Counted from the first letter of the stretch, positions 8,143-17,466 are shown. The stretch: 64,000 bases of DNA from Mycobacterium sp. AT1 (GCF_002043095.1 NZ_MVOC01000037.1:1-64000), one strand, 5' to 3'. Notes: generated by a model from the letters alone, not told the origin. Numbers and translations: made by a program.

Positions 8143-9291
8143 GTGGCCAACGTCCTGTTGGTGACCAACGACTTCCCGCCGCGGCGGGGAGGCATCCAGT
8201 CCTATCTCGAGAACCTGGTCACCGAACTGGTTACGACCGGTGAGCACACCATCACGGTCTACGCGCCGACCTGGAAGGGCGCCGACGACTACGACCGGCA
8301 GGCCGAACGTGCCGACTCGCCGTTTCGGGTCGTCCGGCACCCCACGACGTTGATGATCCCGGAGCCGTCGGTCGCGCTGCGGATGAGACGGCTCATCGGC
8401 GAGCACGACGTCGACGTGGTGTGGTTCGGCGCCGCCGCACCCCTTGCACTGCTGTCGCCGCTGGCACGCCGCGCCGGAGCGAAGCGGATCGTCGCGAGCA
8501 CCCATGGGCACGAGGTGGGGTGGTCGATGCTCCCGGTGGCGCGAACGGCGTTGCGGCGCATTGGAAACGACGCCGACGTCGTCACGTTCATCAGTCAGTA
8601 CACCCGCAACCGGTTCGCCTCGGCCTTCGGGCCCGACGCCGCGCTGGAGCGGCTCTCGCCGGGCGTCGACGTCGACAGATTCGAGCCCAACTCGGTCGCC
8701 AAGGCGCAGATGCGGGCCCGCTATGGGCTCGGCGACCGGCCCGTCGTGGTGTGCGTGTCACGGCTGGTGCCGCGCAAGGGTCAGGACATGCTGATCCGCG
8801 CACTGCCCGCGCTCCGCGAACGGGTGCCGGGGACGCGCCTGGTCATCGTCGGCGGCGGCCCCTACCTGGACGATCTTCGACGGTTGGCACACTCCTTCGG
8901 CGTCGCCGAAGACGTGGTGTTCACCGAGGGCGTGCCCGCCGATGAACTGCCCGCGCACCACGCGATGGCGGACGTCTTCGCGATGCCGTGCCGCACCCGG
9001 GGTGCGGGGCTCGACGTCGAGGGCCTCGGCATCGTGTACCTGGAGGCGTCGGCGATGGGCGTGCCGGTGGTCGCCGGTGATTCCGGGGGAGCGCCGGAGT
9101 CGGTGCTCGACGGCACGACCGGCCTGGTGGTCGACGGATGGGACGTCGGGTCGATCACCGCCGCCGTCGGAGACCTGCTGGCCGACCCCGACCGCGCCGC
9201 CGAGATGGGCAGGGCGGGCCGAAACTGGGTCGTCGACGAATGGCAGTGGCGCACCAAGGCGCAACGGCTCTCGCAGCTCCTCGCCGGTTAG
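8143..9291 (+). CDS. pimB: Phosphatidylinositol mannosyltransferase PimB (GDP-mannose dependent)
   Basis: A GT4-family GT-B glycosyltransferase of 382 residues. The N-terminal NDFPPRRGGIQSYL loop and the C-terminal nucleotide-sugar site EGLGIVYLEASAMGVPVV, containing the EX7E motif, are clear. By synteny and length it matches PimB' (Rv2188c), which adds the second mannose of phosphatidylinositol mannosides using GDP-mannose at the inner face of the membrane. It begins with GTG three bases after the preceding stop. It is convergent with fadD15 and shares 4 bp (TTAG) with that gene's stop. Confidence 0.9.
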   Translation: MANVLLVTNDFPPRRGGIQSYLENLVTELVTTGEHTITVYAPTWKGADDYDRQAERADSPFRVVRHPTTLMIPEPSVALRMRRLIGEHDVDVVWFGAAAPLALLSPLARRAGAKRIVASTHGHEVGWSMLPVARTALRRIGNDADVVTFISQYTRNRFASAFGPDAALERLSPGVDVDRFEPNSVAKAQMRARYGLGDRPVVVCVSRLVPRKGQDMLIRALPALRERVPGTRLVIVGGGPYLDDLRRLAHSFGVAEDVVFTEGVPADELPAHHAMADVFAMPCRTRGAGLDVEGLGIVYLEASAMGVPVVAGDSGGAPESVLDGTTGLVVDGWDVGSITAAVGDLLADPDRAAEMGRAGRNWVVDEWQWRTKAQRLSQLLAG

Positions 9292-11123
9292 TTCCCCGGC
9301 TTGGCGTAGAGGGCCTCGATGTCGGCCGCGAACTTCTCGGCGACCACCTTGCGCTTGACCTTCAACGTCGGCGTGAGTTCGCCGGTGTCCTCGGTGAAGT
9401 CGACGGGCAGGATGCGGATCTTGCGGATCGACTCGGCGTGCGACACCGCCTGGTTGGCGTCCTTGACGGCCAGGTCGACCTCGGCGAGCAGGTCGGGATC
9501 CTCGGCGAGGTCGCCGACGGTGGCCGACGCGTCCTTGCCGTTGCGCTGCTTCCAGCCGGGGAACGCCTCCGGGTCGATCGTGATCAACGCGGCGATGAAC
9601 GGCTGGGCGTCGCCGACGACCATGGCCTGGCTGATCAGCGGATGGGCGCGCAGCCGGTCCTCCAGCAGCGCCGGGGCGACGTTCTTGCCGCCGGCGGTCA
9701 CGATGATCTCCTTCTTGCGGCCGACGATGGTCAGGAAACCGTCGTCGTCGATGGCCCCGAGGTCACCGGTGTGGAACCAGCCGACTGAGGTTCCATCGCT
9801 CCTCGCGTCCGCGGTGAACACCGCGTCGGTCTCCGACGGGTTCTGCCAGTACCCACCGAAGACCACGCCACCGCTGACGAGGAGCTCGTCGTCGTCGGCG
9901 AGGCGCATTGCGTTGCCGGGCACCAACTTTCCGACCGACCCGACCTTGACGTCGCCCACCCGGTTGACGGTGATCGCCGCGCTGGTCTCGGTGAGGCCGT
10001 AGCCCTCGTAGATGGTGACGCCCACGCCCCGGTAGAAGTGTCCGAGCCGGGCGCCCAGCGGCGCGCCACCGGAGATCGCGGCGCGGCAGTTGCCCCCGAG
10101 CGCGGCCCGCAGCTTGCCGTAGACCAGCCGGTCGAACAGGGCGTGCTTGAGGTTCAGCAGCAGACCCGGGCGTCCGGTGGCCTTGGCCTCGCTCCACTCG
10201 ATCGCGGTGGCGGCGGCCGCGGCGAAGATCTTGTCCTTGCCGCCGTCGCGAGCATTCTGCTCGGCGGTGTTGTACACCTTCTCGAACACGCGAGGCACCG
10301 ACACCACCAGCGTCGGCTTGAACACCCCGAGGATGGGCACCAGGTTCTTCACGTCGCTGGTGAAGCCGAGGGTGACCTTGTTGCTGAAGGCCGCGATCGT
10401 GATGGCGCGGGCCAACACGTGCGCCAGCGGGAGGAACACCAGCAGCTTCTCGCCCTTGTCGAGGAGCGAGGGGAAACACGCCTTCGCGCCGCGCATTTCG
10501 TGCAGCAGGTTGGAGTGCGTCAGCTCGCAGCCCTTGGGCCGGCCCGTGGTGCCGGAGGTGTAGACCAGCGTCGCGACGTCGGCCGACTTCACGGCCTCGA
10601 GCCGGGCCGTCACGGCCTCCGGATCGGTGTCGCCGCCGATCCTGGCGAGCTCGTCGAGCGCGGCGGGACCCGTGCCGTCGACGCGGTACACGTGACGAAG
10701 TGCGGGCAGTTCGGCCTTGAGCCGTTCGACCTTGTCGAAGTGTTCGTCGGTCTCGGCGAACGCCGCGACCGCGCCCGAGTCGGACAGCACGAACCGGATC
10801 TGGTCGACGGAGCTGGTCTCGTAGATCGGCACCGTCACCGCGCCGATCGACAGGATGGCGAAGTCGACTATCGGCCACTCGTAACGGGTCGCCGACAGAA
10901 TTGCGACGCGGTCGCCCGCCTGCACGCCCTCGGCGATCAAACCGCGTGCGGTCGCACGCACTTGGTCGGCGACCTGCGCGCACGTCACGTCGGTCCACGA
11001 TCCGTCGACGAGACGCTGGATGACGACGTGGTCCGGGTCCTCGGCCTCGTGGGAGAACACGGAGGCGGCCACGGTGTCGTGCTCGCCGACGGTGAACGAT
11101 GCCGGGACGCTGAACTCGCGCAC
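9288..11123 (-). CDS. fadD15: Long-chain fatty-acid-CoA ligase FadD15
   Basis: An ANL-superfamily acyl-CoA synthetase of 611 residues. The AMP/phosphate loop YTSGTTGRPKG, the adenine motif EGYGLTE, the GWFHTGDLG region and the C-terminal GRKKEIIVTAGGKNVAP lysine motif are all present, as expected for two-step adenylation and thioesterification. I start at GTG 11123 (residues REFSVPASFTVGEHD), which aligns with the N-terminus of mycobacterial FadD15 and has GGAAAGGG ten bases upstream; ATG 11177 and earlier codons are in frame but extend past homologous sequence. It is convergent with pimB. Confidence 0.9.
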   Translation of the reverse strand: MREFSVPASFTVGEHDTVAASVFSHEAEDPDHVVIQRLVDGSWTDVTCAQVADQVRATARGLIAEGVQAGDRVAILSATRYEWPIVDFAILSIGAVTVPIYETSSVDQIRFVLSDSGAVAAFAETDEHFDKVERLKAELPALRHVYRVDGTGPAALDELARIGGDTDPEAVTARLEAVKSADVATLVYTSGTTGRPKGCELTHSNLLHEMRGAKACFPSLLDKGEKLLVFLPLAHVLARAITIAAFSNKVTLGFTSDVKNLVPILGVFKPTLVVSVPRVFEKVYNTAEQNARDGGKDKIFAAAAATAIEWSEAKATGRPGLLLNLKHALFDRLVYGKLRAALGGNCRAAISGGAPLGARLGHFYRGVGVTIYEGYGLTETSAAITVNRVGDVKVGSVGKLVPGNAMRLADDDELLVSGGVVFGGYWQNPSETDAVFTADARSDGTSVGWFHTGDLGAIDDDGFLTIVGRKKEIIVTAGGKNVAPALLEDRLRAHPLISQAMVVGDAQPFIAALITIDPEAFPGWKQRNGKDASATVGDLAEDPDLLAEVDLAVKDANQAVSHAESIRKIRILPVDFTEDTGELTPTLKVKRKVVAEKFAADIEALYAKPGN

Positions 11124-11243
11124 GATCTGGGCCCTTTCCGACGGGTTGGCCTGGGGTGGACGGATACTTGGACCCATACCCAGTGATGGCAGCCTAGTCG
11201 TCCGCCGCCCGCCGGCGACGGCTCGTGTGTGAAGGTGTGAGCG

Positions 11244-11633
11244 ATGAACAGCATCCAGGTGGCGGACGAGACGTTCGTGTGCGCCGACCCGGCCGACGTC
11301 GGCGCGGCGATCGCGGACCCGGTGAGTTGGCGGCGATGGTGGCCCGATCTGCGGCTGACGGTGGTCGAGGACCGAGGTCCCGCGGGGCACCGGTGGACCA
11401 TCACCGGAGCCCTGACCGGCACCATGGAAGTCTGGCTGGAGGCGTCGTACGACGGCGTGATCCTGCACTACTTCGTGCATGCCGAGCCGTCTGGAGTGGC
11501 GGCCTGGGAGCTGGCGAAGATGAATCTCGCCAAGGCCAATCATCAGCGCCGCGTGGCAGGCAAGCGGATGGCGTTCGAGGTCAAGCAGAAGCTCGAGGAG
11601 TCACGCTCCGTCGGAGTGTCCCGGCTCGCGTAG
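11244..11633 (+). CDS. SRPBCC-fold conserved protein (Rv2186c-like)
   Basis: A 129-residue single-domain protein. The pattern of an N-terminal strand, 'SWRRWWPDLRL', a long beta region and a C-terminal helix (EVKQKLEESRS) fits the SRPBCC/START-like fold used for binding hydrophobic ligands. It sits next to a second SRPBCC gene as in M. tuberculosis (Rv2186c, Rv2185c). No catalytic residues can be assigned. It is divergent from fadD15. Confidence 0.75.
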   Translation: MNSIQVADETFVCADPADVGAAIADPVSWRRWWPDLRLTVVEDRGPAGHRWTITGALTGTMEVWLEASYDGVILHYFVHAEPSGVAAWELAKMNLAKANHQRRVAGKRMAFEVKQKLEESRSVGVSRLA

Positions 11634-11728
11634 GTGGTTGATTGAGGACGCGAGACTGGGGTACGGGTACATTTCGGGTCGAATGGACGTGAGTCCAGTA
11701 GCGCTCTAGGACCCGGGGAAGTGATCAC

Positions 11729-12166
11729 GTGGCGGACAAGACTGCGCAGACGATCTACATCGACGCCGAGCCCGCGACGGTGATGGACGTCATCGCCGAC
11801 ATCGGCTCCTACCCGGACTGGGTCGCCGAGTACAAGGAGACCGAAGTCCTCGAGAGCGACGACGAGGGCTACCCGATCAGGGCGCGGTTGGTGCTCGACG
11901 CCGCCGTGCTCAAGGACACCATGGTGCTGGCCTACACCTGGCCCGCCGACCGCGCGTCGGTGCGGTGGTCGCTGGTGTCGAGCTCCCTGCTGAGGGCCCT
12001 TGACGGCGCATACCTGTTGTCTCCCAAGGGTTCCGGCACCGACGTCACCTACGAGTTGTCGGTCGACCTGGTCATTCCGATGATCGGGTTGCTCAAACGC
12101 AAGGCCGAACGCCGGCTCACCGACACCGCGTTGAAGGATCTCAAGAAACGAGTCGAGGCTGACTGA
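11729..12166 (+). CDS. SRPBCC family protein (TB16.3-like, Rv2185c)
   Basis: A 145-residue SRPBCC/polyketide-cyclase-like protein with the family opening 'ADKTAQTIYIDAEPATVMDV', 'IGSYPDWV' and a C-terminal amphipathic helix (RRLTDTALKDLKKRVEAD). By synteny it corresponds to TB16.3. It probably binds a lipid or polyketide, but the ligand is unknown. It starts with GTG. Its last bases overlap the proposed CTG start of the next gene, suggesting coupling to the ArsA-like ATPase. Confidence 0.8.
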   Translation: MADKTAQTIYIDAEPATVMDVIADIGSYPDWVAEYKETEVLESDDEGYPIRARLVLDAAVLKDTMVLAYTWPADRASVRWSLVSSSLLRALDGAYLLSPKGSGTDVTYELSVDLVIPMIGLLKRKAERRLTDTALKDLKKRVEAD

Positions 12167-13448
12167 GAGCAGCGATCCGGGCCGACCTTCCGCGGCCGGC
12201 GGTGCCAGGATCAGCCTCTTCGTCGGCAAGGGTGGAGTTGGCAAGTCCACCTTGGCGACTGCCGCCGCGGTGCGCGATGCGCGCAGCGGCTTGCGAGTGC
12301 TCGTCGTGTCGACCGACCAGGCCCATTCCACGGGCGACGTCCTCGGCATCCGCGTGGCGCCGACGGGGGAGCGCCTGCCGACGAGGGTCTTCGCCGACCT
12401 CGACCCGGGCAGTGACGCGGGGTCGGGCGGCTTCCTCGACGTCCTCGCCCTGGACACCCTGGCGCTGCTCGAACGGCGGTGGCGGCAGGTGGCCGGCGTG
12501 CTGGCCGCCCGATTCCCCGAGTCCGATCTGGGAGACGTTGCACCAGAAGAACTTTCGGCGTTGCCCGGCATCCAGGAGGTGCTCGGCCTCGACGAGGTCG
12601 CCGAGCTGGCCGCCTCGGGTCAGTGGGATCACGTGGTCGTCGACTGTGCGTCAACGGCCGACGCGATGCGGATGCTCACCCTGCCCGCGACGTTCGGGCT
12701 CTACCTCGAGAGGGCCTGGCCGCGGCACCGCAGGCTGTCCATGGGCGACGAGGTCGCCTCCGCGGGCATCGTCGAACTGGTGGAACGGATCGCCGCCAGC
12801 ACCGAACGCCTCGGCGAACTCCTCACCGACGCCGCCCTGGTGAGCGCACACCTGGTGCTCACCCCCGAACGGGTAGTGGCCGCCGAGGCGGCCAGGACGT
12901 TGGGGTCGTTGGCGCTGATGGGTGTGTCGGTGCACGAGTTGATCGTGAATCAGGTTTTGGTGCAAGACGATTCATACGAGTACCGAAACCTGCCCGAGCA
13001 CCCGGCATTCGACTGGTACACCGAGCGGATCGCCGAACAGCGCCTCGTCCTCGACGAACTCGACGCCACGATCGGCGACGTCACCCTGGTGCTAGTCCCA
13101 CATCTGGCGGGGGAGCCAATCGGACCCAAGGCGCTTGCCGAACTGCTCGACGCCGCCAGGCACCGGGACGGATCGGCGCCGCCTGCGCCCGTGCGGCCGG
13201 TGGTCGACCGCGAATCCGGATCCGGGCTCGATGCCGTCTACCGGATGCGGTTAGAGTTGGCGCAGGTCGACCCGAACTCGCTGACGCTGGGCCGGGTCGA
13301 CGACGACCTGATCATCGGCGCCGGTGGCATGCGTCGCCGGGTTCGGTTGGCGTCCGTCTTGCGGAGATGCACCGTGATGGACGCACAACTACGCGGCGGT
13401 CAACTGACGGTGCGCTTTCGACCGAATCCGGAGGTGTGGCCGGCATGA
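12159..13448 (+). CDS. ArsA/GET3-like P-loop ATPase (Rv2184c-like), probable CTG start
   Basis: A deviant-Walker-A ATPase: the loop VGKGGVGKST lies at residues 22-31, with 'VVVSTDQAHS' further on, as in ArsA/Get3/MinD-type proteins that work as nucleotide-dependent dimers. The reading frame is continuous and homologous upstream of the Walker loop, but no ATG, GTG or TTG exists between the in-frame stop at 12132-12134 and the Walker motif. The only sensible initiator is CTG at 12159 (MTESSDPGRPSA), which overlaps the previous stop as CTGACTGA. The protein would be 429 residues. A sequencing error or ATC start cannot be excluded. Its stop overlaps the next ATG. Confidence 0.75.
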   Translation: MTESSDPGRPSAAGGARISLFVGKGGVGKSTLATAAAVRDARSGLRVLVVSTDQAHSTGDVLGIRVAPTGERLPTRVFADLDPGSDAGSGGFLDVLALDTLALLERRWRQVAGVLAARFPESDLGDVAPEELSALPGIQEVLGLDEVAELAASGQWDHVVVDCASTADAMRMLTLPATFGLYLERAWPRHRRLSMGDEVASAGIVELVERIAASTERLGELLTDAALVSAHLVLTPERVVAAEAARTLGSLALMGVSVHELIVNQVLVQDDSYEYRNLPEHPAFDWYTERIAEQRLVLDELDATIGDVTLVLVPHLAGEPIGPKALAELLDAARHRDGSAPPAPVRPVVDRESGSGLDAVYRMRLELAQVDPNSLTLGRVDDDLIIGAGGMRRRVRLASVLRRCTVMDAQLRGGQLTVRFRPNPEVWPA

Positions 13449-13831
13449 GCGACTCCCACACCGACCTTCCTCCCGAGCTGCGACAGCTCGCGCAGTCGAT
13501 CCTGAACAAGCTGGACCCCGCCGTCAGAATGGCCGCCGCGCGCGCCACCTCGGGCAGCGAGGGCAAGTGCCAACAGGTGTGGTGCCCGGTGTGTGCCCTT
13601 GCCGCGTTGGTGTCCGGCGAACAGCACCCGCTGCTCGGCGTGATCGCCGAGCACGGCGTCGCGTTGCTGTCGGTCGTGCGCGCGATGACCGACGCCATGA
13701 CAGACCCCACGGGCCCCGGTTCCGGCGGCCCCGACACCCCGTCGCCGCCGACCGACCCTCGACCCGGCGGCGATCCGCCGCCATCCGCGCCGGGCCATTA
13801 CCAACACATCCCCGTCAGCGTCGAGGACTGA
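13445..13831 (+). CDS. Conserved hypothetical protein (Rv2183c-like)
   Basis: A 128-residue soluble protein coupled by an ATGA overlap to the ArsA-like ATPase gene. Residues 1-80 are helical with a 'CQQVWCPVCALAAL' Cys trio (C-x5-C-x2-C); the C-terminal third is a low-complexity Pro/Gly tail. In M. tuberculosis the orthologous position is a hypothetical protein in the same ATPase-acyltransferase run. I recognise no enzymatic motif. Translational coupling suggests it works with the ATPase. Confidence 0.75.
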   Translation: MSDSHTDLPPELRQLAQSILNKLDPAVRMAAARATSGSEGKCQQVWCPVCALAALVSGEQHPLLGVIAEHGVALLSVVRAMTDAMTDPTGPGSGGPDTPSPPTDPRPGGDPPPSAPGHYQHIPVSVED

Positions 13832-13890
13832 CCCGCGACTGGGTAGAGTTGTCGCAGGGCACCGTCCGGGAGCCCGCCGCGGGAGGCTCG

Positions 13891-14628
13891 ATGTGGTATT
13901 GGCTCTTCAAATACGTCTTCATGGGCCCGCTGCTGACGTTGGTCGGGCGCCCGAAAGTGGTTGGGCTGGAGAACGTTCCGGACCGCGGCGCCGTCATCCT
14001 CGCCAGTAATCACCTCGCCGTCGCCGACAGCTTCTACAAGTGCCTGGTGGTCCGGCGTCGGATCACCTATCTGGCCAAGGCGGAGTACTTCACCGGCACC
14101 GGACTCAAGGGCTGGTTCACCCGCTGGTTCTACACCGCCGCCGGACAGGTCCCGATCGACCGGACCGACGCCGACGCCGCACTCGCCGCCCTGACGACGG
14201 CGAAGCGCATCCTCGGCAAGGGCAAGGTCCTCGGCATGTACCCCGAGGGCACCCGCTCGCCCGACGGCCGTCTCTACAAGGGCAAGACAGGCATCGCCCG
14301 ATTGGCGTTGGAGACCGGCGTCCCCGTCATCCCGGTGGCCATGGTCGGCACCGACGACGTCAACCCGCCCGGATCGAAGATGTGGCACTTCGGCCGCGTC
14401 GAGGTGCGCTTCGGCAAGCCGCTGGACTTCTCCCGCTTCGAGGGGCTCGCGGGCAACCGCTTCATCGAGCGCGCCGTCATCGACGAGGTGATGTACGAAC
14501 TGATGCAGATGTCCGGTCAGGAGTACGTCGACCTGTACGCCGCCGACGTCAAGGTCGCACTCGAAGGCGGAGCAGGCGGATCCGACGGCACGCCTCCGGC
14601 CCGGATGCCGACCTCCGCTGCGGGCTAG
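13891..14628 (+). CDS. 1-acyl-sn-glycerol-3-phosphate acyltransferase (PlsC family)
   Basis: A PlsC/LPLAT family acyltransferase of 245 residues. The catalytic NHxxxxD motif appears as NHLAVADS, followed by the substrate-binding 'FPEGTRS'-type motif, here YPEGTRSPDG, and the later VPVIPVAMVG strand. It transfers an acyl chain onto lysophosphatidate at the membrane; relatives (Rv2182c) may instead act on PIM precursors. The start ATG has GGGAGG five bases upstream and gives MWYWLFKYVF. The frame is open upstream but unrelated. It ends sharing CTAG with the convergent mptC stop. Confidence 0.88.
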   Translation: MWYWLFKYVFMGPLLTLVGRPKVVGLENVPDRGAVILASNHLAVADSFYKCLVVRRRITYLAKAEYFTGTGLKGWFTRWFYTAAGQVPIDRTDADAALAALTTAKRILGKGKVLGMYPEGTRSPDGRLYKGKTGIARLALETGVPVIPVAMVGTDDVNPPGSKMWHFGRVEVRFGKPLDFSRFEGLAGNRFIERAVIDEVMYELMQMSGQEYVDLYAADVKVALEGGAGGSDGTPPARMPTSAAG

Positions 14629-15902
14629 GTCGCCGCGTGCGCCGGTGTGGCGTCCGCATTCGCCCCTGACCCGTCGCGCTCGCGCAGCGTGACCGCCCCC
14701 GAGACGGCGATCAGGGCCAACGCCCACCACACGTAGGAACCGCCGAGGAGCTGGCGCCACAACGCGGCGGACGTCTCCTCGTGTTCGACCATCAGGTGAA
14801 TCGGCACGAAGTAGGTCAGCACCACCCCGACCGCGCTCAGGACACCCATCGCGACGCTGCGATAGCGCACCCCGAGCACTCCCGTCGTCAGGATCGCCGG
14901 CAACGCCCACACCCAGTGGTGCGACCACGACACCGGCGAGACGACCAAGCCGAACATCGCCACGCAGATCAACGCGAGCACCGCCTGGTCGCCGGCCCGC
15001 ACCGAGGCGCCCTCGCCCGGCCGCAGCACCCGGCGAACCGCCCACCAGGTCAAGCCGAGCACGGCAAAGCAGGCGACCAACCAGACGAAGAACCGCGGCG
15101 TTTCACTGAGCCCGAGGCGGGCCAGGGTGCCCGCGATGTTCTGGTTGGTCAGATAGGTGGCCGTGCCGATCCGGTCGGTGTCGCGGATCGTCTGAGTCCA
15201 GTACTCCCACGAATCCCTCGCGGCCAGCACGAATCCGACGGCCGTCGCCAACACCGCCGATGCCACGCTCGTCAGCAGCGCCCTGGTGTCGCGCCGCAGC
15301 AGGAAGTAGAGCAGGAAGACGGCGGGCGTCAGCTTGAGCGCGATGGCCACGCCTAGCAGCAACCCCCGCGGCCATGGCGTCTTCTTCGGCACGCAGTCCG
15401 CGATGACGAGTGTCATGAGCACGACGTTGATCTGGCCGAACTCGAAGTTCGACCGGATGGGCTCCAGATAGACGGCGGCCGGAGCGACGATCGCCGCGGC
15501 CAGCCAGCACCGGCGTTGCCACCCGTCCAGCACCCCGAGGCGGGTCAGCACGATCGCCGTGGTCACCATCAGCAGCACGAATGTGACGGCCGTGATGGTC
15601 GCGCTCGCCGCGTTCAGCGACAGCATCGCGAACGGAGCGAAGACGGCGGCCGCCAGCGGTGGATAGGTGAACGGCAGATCGAGGCCTGCGACGGTGTGGA
15701 AGAGCACGCCGTCGCGGTAGAGGGACGTGCCGTCGAGCCACGCCCGACCGCCCATTCGGTAGACGTCGATGTCGATGCGATAGGGGGTCACGGCCAGCAG
15801 CCGCCACCCCGCCCAGACCACCACCGCGACGGTGAGCAACTGGAACAGCCGCCATCCCGCGCCTGCCCACCACGCTCCGCTGCGGAACTGCCGAATTCTC
15901 AT
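14625..15902 (-). CDS. mptC: Polyprenol-phosphate-mannose alpha-1,2-mannosyltransferase (MptC type)
   Basis: A polytopic GT-C/GT87 glycosyltransferase of 425 residues with about ten membrane segments. The first extracytoplasmic loop has 'TPYRIDIDVYRMG' with the acidic pair expected at the catalytic site, and 'FGQINVVLM' and 'SPVSWSHHWVW' are conserved family stretches. The Rv2181 orthologue adds alpha-1,2 mannose branches to lipomannan and lipoarabinomannan from polyprenol-phosphate mannose. I start at ATG 15902 (MRIRQFRSG); ATG 15946 is an alternative. It is divergent from the next membrane gene and convergent with the acyltransferase gene. Confidence 0.88.
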   Translation of the reverse strand: MRIRQFRSGAWWAGAGWRLFQLLTVAVVVWAGWRLLAVTPYRIDIDVYRMGGRAWLDGTSLYRDGVLFHTVAGLDLPFTYPPLAAAVFAPFAMLSLNAASATITAVTFVLLMVTTAIVLTRLGVLDGWQRRCWLAAAIVAPAAVYLEPIRSNFEFGQINVVLMTLVIADCVPKKTPWPRGLLLGVAIALKLTPAVFLLYFLLRRDTRALLTSVASAVLATAVGFVLAARDSWEYWTQTIRDTDRIGTATYLTNQNIAGTLARLGLSETPRFFVWLVACFAVLGLTWWAVRRVLRPGEGASVRAGDQAVLALICVAMFGLVVSPVSWSHHWVWALPAILTTGVLGVRYRSVAMGVLSAVGVVLTYFVPIHLMVEHEETSAALWRQLLGGSYVWWALALIAVSGAVTLRERDGSGANADATPAHAAT

Positions 15903-15986
15903 GTCGCGGACCAGAGTATCGGTGGCCCCCGGCGAGTCGGGGACCATCCGCTCCACGACGCGCGCAGGTCGGCGTAAGTTTTGCGG

Positions 15987-16868
15987 GTGTTCGACGATTG
16001 GAAGTTCGACTTCGGGCTCGACTTGGCGATCCCGCCTGGCCGGCAACCGCTGATGTGGTGCCTGATCGCGTTTCTGCTGACGTTCCTGGTGACGCGCACG
16101 ATCGTCCGTTACATCCGGCACAGCGAGAACAACAACGCCGACGGCACCCCGCCCAAGTGGTGGCAACCGCGGAACATGGGTCACGGGACGACCCACATCC
16201 ATCACGTCGTCATCGGTGTGATCCTGGTCATGGTGTCCGGGGTGACGATGGTGACGCTCGCCGTCGACGGCGGCGTGCCGGAGTTCACCGTCGCCGCCAT
16301 CATGTTCGGGATGGGCGCGGCCCTGGTGCTCGACGAGTTCGCGCTCATCTTGCACCTGCAGGACGTGTACTGGTCCGAGGACGGTCGCACCTCGGTGGAC
16401 GCGGTGTTCGCCGCGGTCGCGGTAGCCGGCCTGCTCATCCTCGGCTTCAACCCCCTGTCGTTCTTCGACATCGACATCTGGCGCCAGGACCAAACGCTGC
16501 TGGCTCGCGGCGCCGTCATCGGAATAGCCCTGATCACCCTGGCGCTGGCCGTGATGGTGTTGCTCAAGGGGAAGGTGTGGACCGGTCTGGTGGGCATGTT
16601 CATCACGCCGCTGCTGATCGTCGGCGCGATTCGGGTCTCGCGCCCGCATGCGCCGTGGGCGCGGTGGCGCTACGGGCGCAGGCCCCGCCGCATGCACCGC
16701 TCGCTGGAGCGGGAGCGTCGGCTGCGCCGCCCCGTCGTGTCGGCCAAACTCTGGCTGCAACACGTCATCGCGGGCGAGCCGCACTTCCCCGACGACGTCG
16801 AGGTCGACGCCCAGCTCGACCGGGAGATCCATCCGGCTCCGGCCCCGGCGGGGACGGACGCCTCCTGA
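15987..16868 (+). CDS. Multi-spanning membrane protein, function unknown (Rv2180c-like)
   Basis: A 293-residue integral membrane protein with about six hydrophobic segments (residues 22-38, 70-90, 95-112, 135-155, 165-190, 195-212) and a basic C-terminal cytoplasmic tail. A HGTTHIHH histidine cluster lies between the first and second segments and could bind metal. It corresponds to Rv2180c in M. tuberculosis. The start is probably GTG 15987 (MFDDWKFDFG); TTG 15981 is two codons upstream. Its stop overlaps the next start as TGATG, so it is translated with the exoribonuclease gene. Confidence 0.78.
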   Translation: MFDDWKFDFGLDLAIPPGRQPLMWCLIAFLLTFLVTRTIVRYIRHSENNNADGTPPKWWQPRNMGHGTTHIHHVVIGVILVMVSGVTMVTLAVDGGVPEFTVAAIMFGMGAALVLDEFALILHLQDVYWSEDGRTSVDAVFAAVAVAGLLILGFNPLSFFDIDIWRQDQTLLARGAVIGIALITLALAVMVLLKGKVWTGLVGMFITPLLIVGAIRVSRPHAPWARWRYGRRPRRMHRSLERERRLRRPVVSAKLWLQHVIAGEPHFPDDVEVDAQLDREIHPAPAPAGTDAS

Positions 16869-17404
16869 TGCGCTACTTCTACGACACCGAGTTCATCGAC
16901 GACGGCCGCACCATCGACCTGATATCGATCGGCGTGGCCGCCGAGGATGGCCGCGAATATTACGCTATTTCAACCGAATTCAACCCGGAGCGGGCCGGCG
17001 CCTGGGTGCGCAAGCACGTGCTGCCGAAGCTGCCGTCACCGTCGTCGAAGCTGTGGAAGTCCCGTCGTCAGATCCGCTCGGACCTCGAGGACTTCTTCGA
17101 CGTCGACGGCGACGAGACCATTGAACTCTGGGCCTGGGTGGCCGCCTACGACCACGTCGTGCTCTGCCAGCTGTGGGGACCGATGACCGATCTGCCGCCC
17201 GCGATCCCGCGGTTCACCAGGGAGCTGCGGCAGTTCTGGGAGGACCGCGGGTCACCGCGGATGCCGCCGCGGCCAAGGGACACCCACGACGCGCTGGTCG
17301 ACGCCAGGCACAACCTGACGAGGTTCCGCCTGGTGACGGATCTCCACAGACATGACGAGGACCCCGACGACGACGATGACGGGTCCTGGGCCGCACGCGC
17401 CTGA
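16868..17404 (+). CDS. 3'-5' exoribonuclease, DEDDh family (Rv2179c type)
   Basis: A 178-residue minimal DnaQ-fold nuclease. The first acidic motif is FYDTEFID, the second 'WAWVAAYDHVVLCQLWG', and the third HDALVDARHN carries the Asp with the nearby catalytic His, so the DEDDh set is present in compact form. The Rv2179c orthologue was described as a 3' exoribonuclease founding a small family. The C-terminus is an acidic tail (HDEDPDDDDDGS). It overlaps the upstream membrane gene by one base and is followed 62 bp later by aroG. Confidence 0.85.
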   Translation: MRYFYDTEFIDDGRTIDLISIGVAAEDGREYYAISTEFNPERAGAWVRKHVLPKLPSPSSKLWKSRRQIRSDLEDFFDVDGDETIELWAWVAAYDHVVLCQLWGPMTDLPPAIPRFTRELRQFWEDRGSPRMPPRPRDTHDALVDARHNLTRFRLVTDLHRHDEDPDDDDDGSWAARA

Positions 17405-17454
17405 ACTGCGGTGATGGGACGGACCGGGATGCAAGCCGACGGTCCGCGCGCAGT

Positions 17455-17460
17455 TACCAT
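17455..17460 (+). promoter_or_regulatory. -10 element for a leaderless aroG transcript
   Basis: TACCAT ends six bases before the GTG of aroG, so transcription should begin at the start codon. The intervening GGACGG is not a plausible ribosome-binding site at that distance. No convincing -35 hexamer is visible. Confidence 0.45.
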
Positions 17461-17466
17461 GGACGG

